A stretch of DNA of 64,000 nt from Datnioides undecimradiatus (taxonomy: Eukaryota; Chordata; Actinopteri; Lobotiformes; Datnioididae): contig WARS01000016.1 in NCBI GenBank assembly GCA_008933995.1, positions 15,876,886-15,940,885 on the forward strand, in the 5' to 3' direction. Both the position numbers and the translations under genes were made by a program. The notes below the pieces were generated by a model. The model was not told the DNA's origin. It searched no databases and saw nothing but the letters and a program-made list of their open reading frames with translations. Below, in pieces: positions 63,251 to 64,000 of this stretch. Every line of letters starts with the position of its first letter. Within the stretch, counting starts at the first letter, position 1.

Positions 63251-64000
63251 CTGCTATCAATTGCTTTAAACCTCTATATACACTGATAATAATTAACTGA
63301 AATTTTTCACATTTTTCCAGCTCATTGAGATCTGCCAGGCATGTGAGCCGGCAACAAAAGCATATTGCTGCTGCAAAATTGGTGTACTGAAATGTAATTT
63401 CATTACAGCAACAGACAATGACAGTCCCTGAAGTTTCACTTGATAACATTATCAGTCACCATGACACTTATTCCTACCGCACCTTAACATTTTTATTAGC
63501 TCCAGCCTTTTCTGTGGTGTTTTGTAGTCTGTAGTCAAGCTTACCCAACTGTATCACATATCCCTGGCTTCATCAACACAAAGCAGCCGCCAACAACCAT
63601 TGTACCAACTAACAACCTGCCTCTAAAAAGCCCAGAGAGCATATAATGATTGCCATGAACTTTGATAATAAATACATAAACTGCACACTGCCAAAAATGC
63701 AAGAGATCAAATATCTCTGACTTGCGTAGGTGGATCAGCACAAATAAGTAGAAATACGTATTCAATAAGTAAAAAGTGTTTTATCTGGATTATACAAGTA
63801 TTACGCAACTCTATAATTTCCCTCATCAAATAGATAAGGTATTGCTAATAACAGACCACAGGCTTCAAGCCTGTGTTTATGTTGTTGTTATGGACGACAG
63901 CAGTCTTGACCCGATGTGAGTTGAATGTGATGATTCACCACAGCAAACCTCCTACCCTCTTGTCACTGTACTTTTTTCAGTTTTTTCATTTTCTTTTTTG
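63251..64000. other. Right flank, nothing recognised
   Basis: Sequence beyond the LINE breakpoint. Short open frames on the - strand (63219-63449, 63541-63765) lack domains. The first of these overlaps the LINE end in a different frame and is a shadow. No RNA gene or repeat is recognised. Confidence 0.6.

Overview
The window reads as teleost fish chromosomal DNA, probably a percomorph. It is AT-rich, almost all non-coding, full of (CA)n/(GT)n microsatellites, and carries fragments of interspersed repeats that are common in fish genomes. The only host gene I can support is the 3' half of zeta-sarcoglycan (sgcz), on the + strand. Its last four coding exons are at 14041-14163, 16457-16529, 41150-41273 and 55994-56200. 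They splice in frame with GT-AG junctions and encode about 174 residues of the extracellular part of the protein, ending in the C-terminal cysteine cluster and the Leu-Trp-Ser end typical of the zeta paralogue. The first exons (cytoplasmic tail, membrane anchor, start of the ectodomain) are not visible and should lie upstream of base 1.

Layout: 1-14040 is upstream intron with microsatellites and repeat fragments. Introns of about 2.3, 24.6 and 14.7 kb separate the four exons. From 56201 a 3' UTR runs at least to a polyadenylation signal near 57592 or 58629. It begins with a degenerate 51-bp minisatellite and carries a G-rich tract near its distal end. Beyond the gene, 58700-64000 is dominated by mobile DNA. 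There is a 701-bp solo LTR (59255-59955) with TG...CA ends and a matching 5-bp target-site duplication. There is also a 5'-truncated non-LTR retrotransposon (about 60693-63250, - strand) whose reverse-transcriptase reading frame is still uninterrupted.

Nearly all other open frames are short, compositionally biased and without recognisable domains, and I read them as chance ORFs in introns. I found no operon-like, CRISPR-like or defence-like system. The most interesting signals are structural: the 3' UTR minisatellite, the solo LTR, a perfect 44-bp AT palindrome in an intron, a twin hairpin, and a few intronic stretches that could be conserved non-coding elements.
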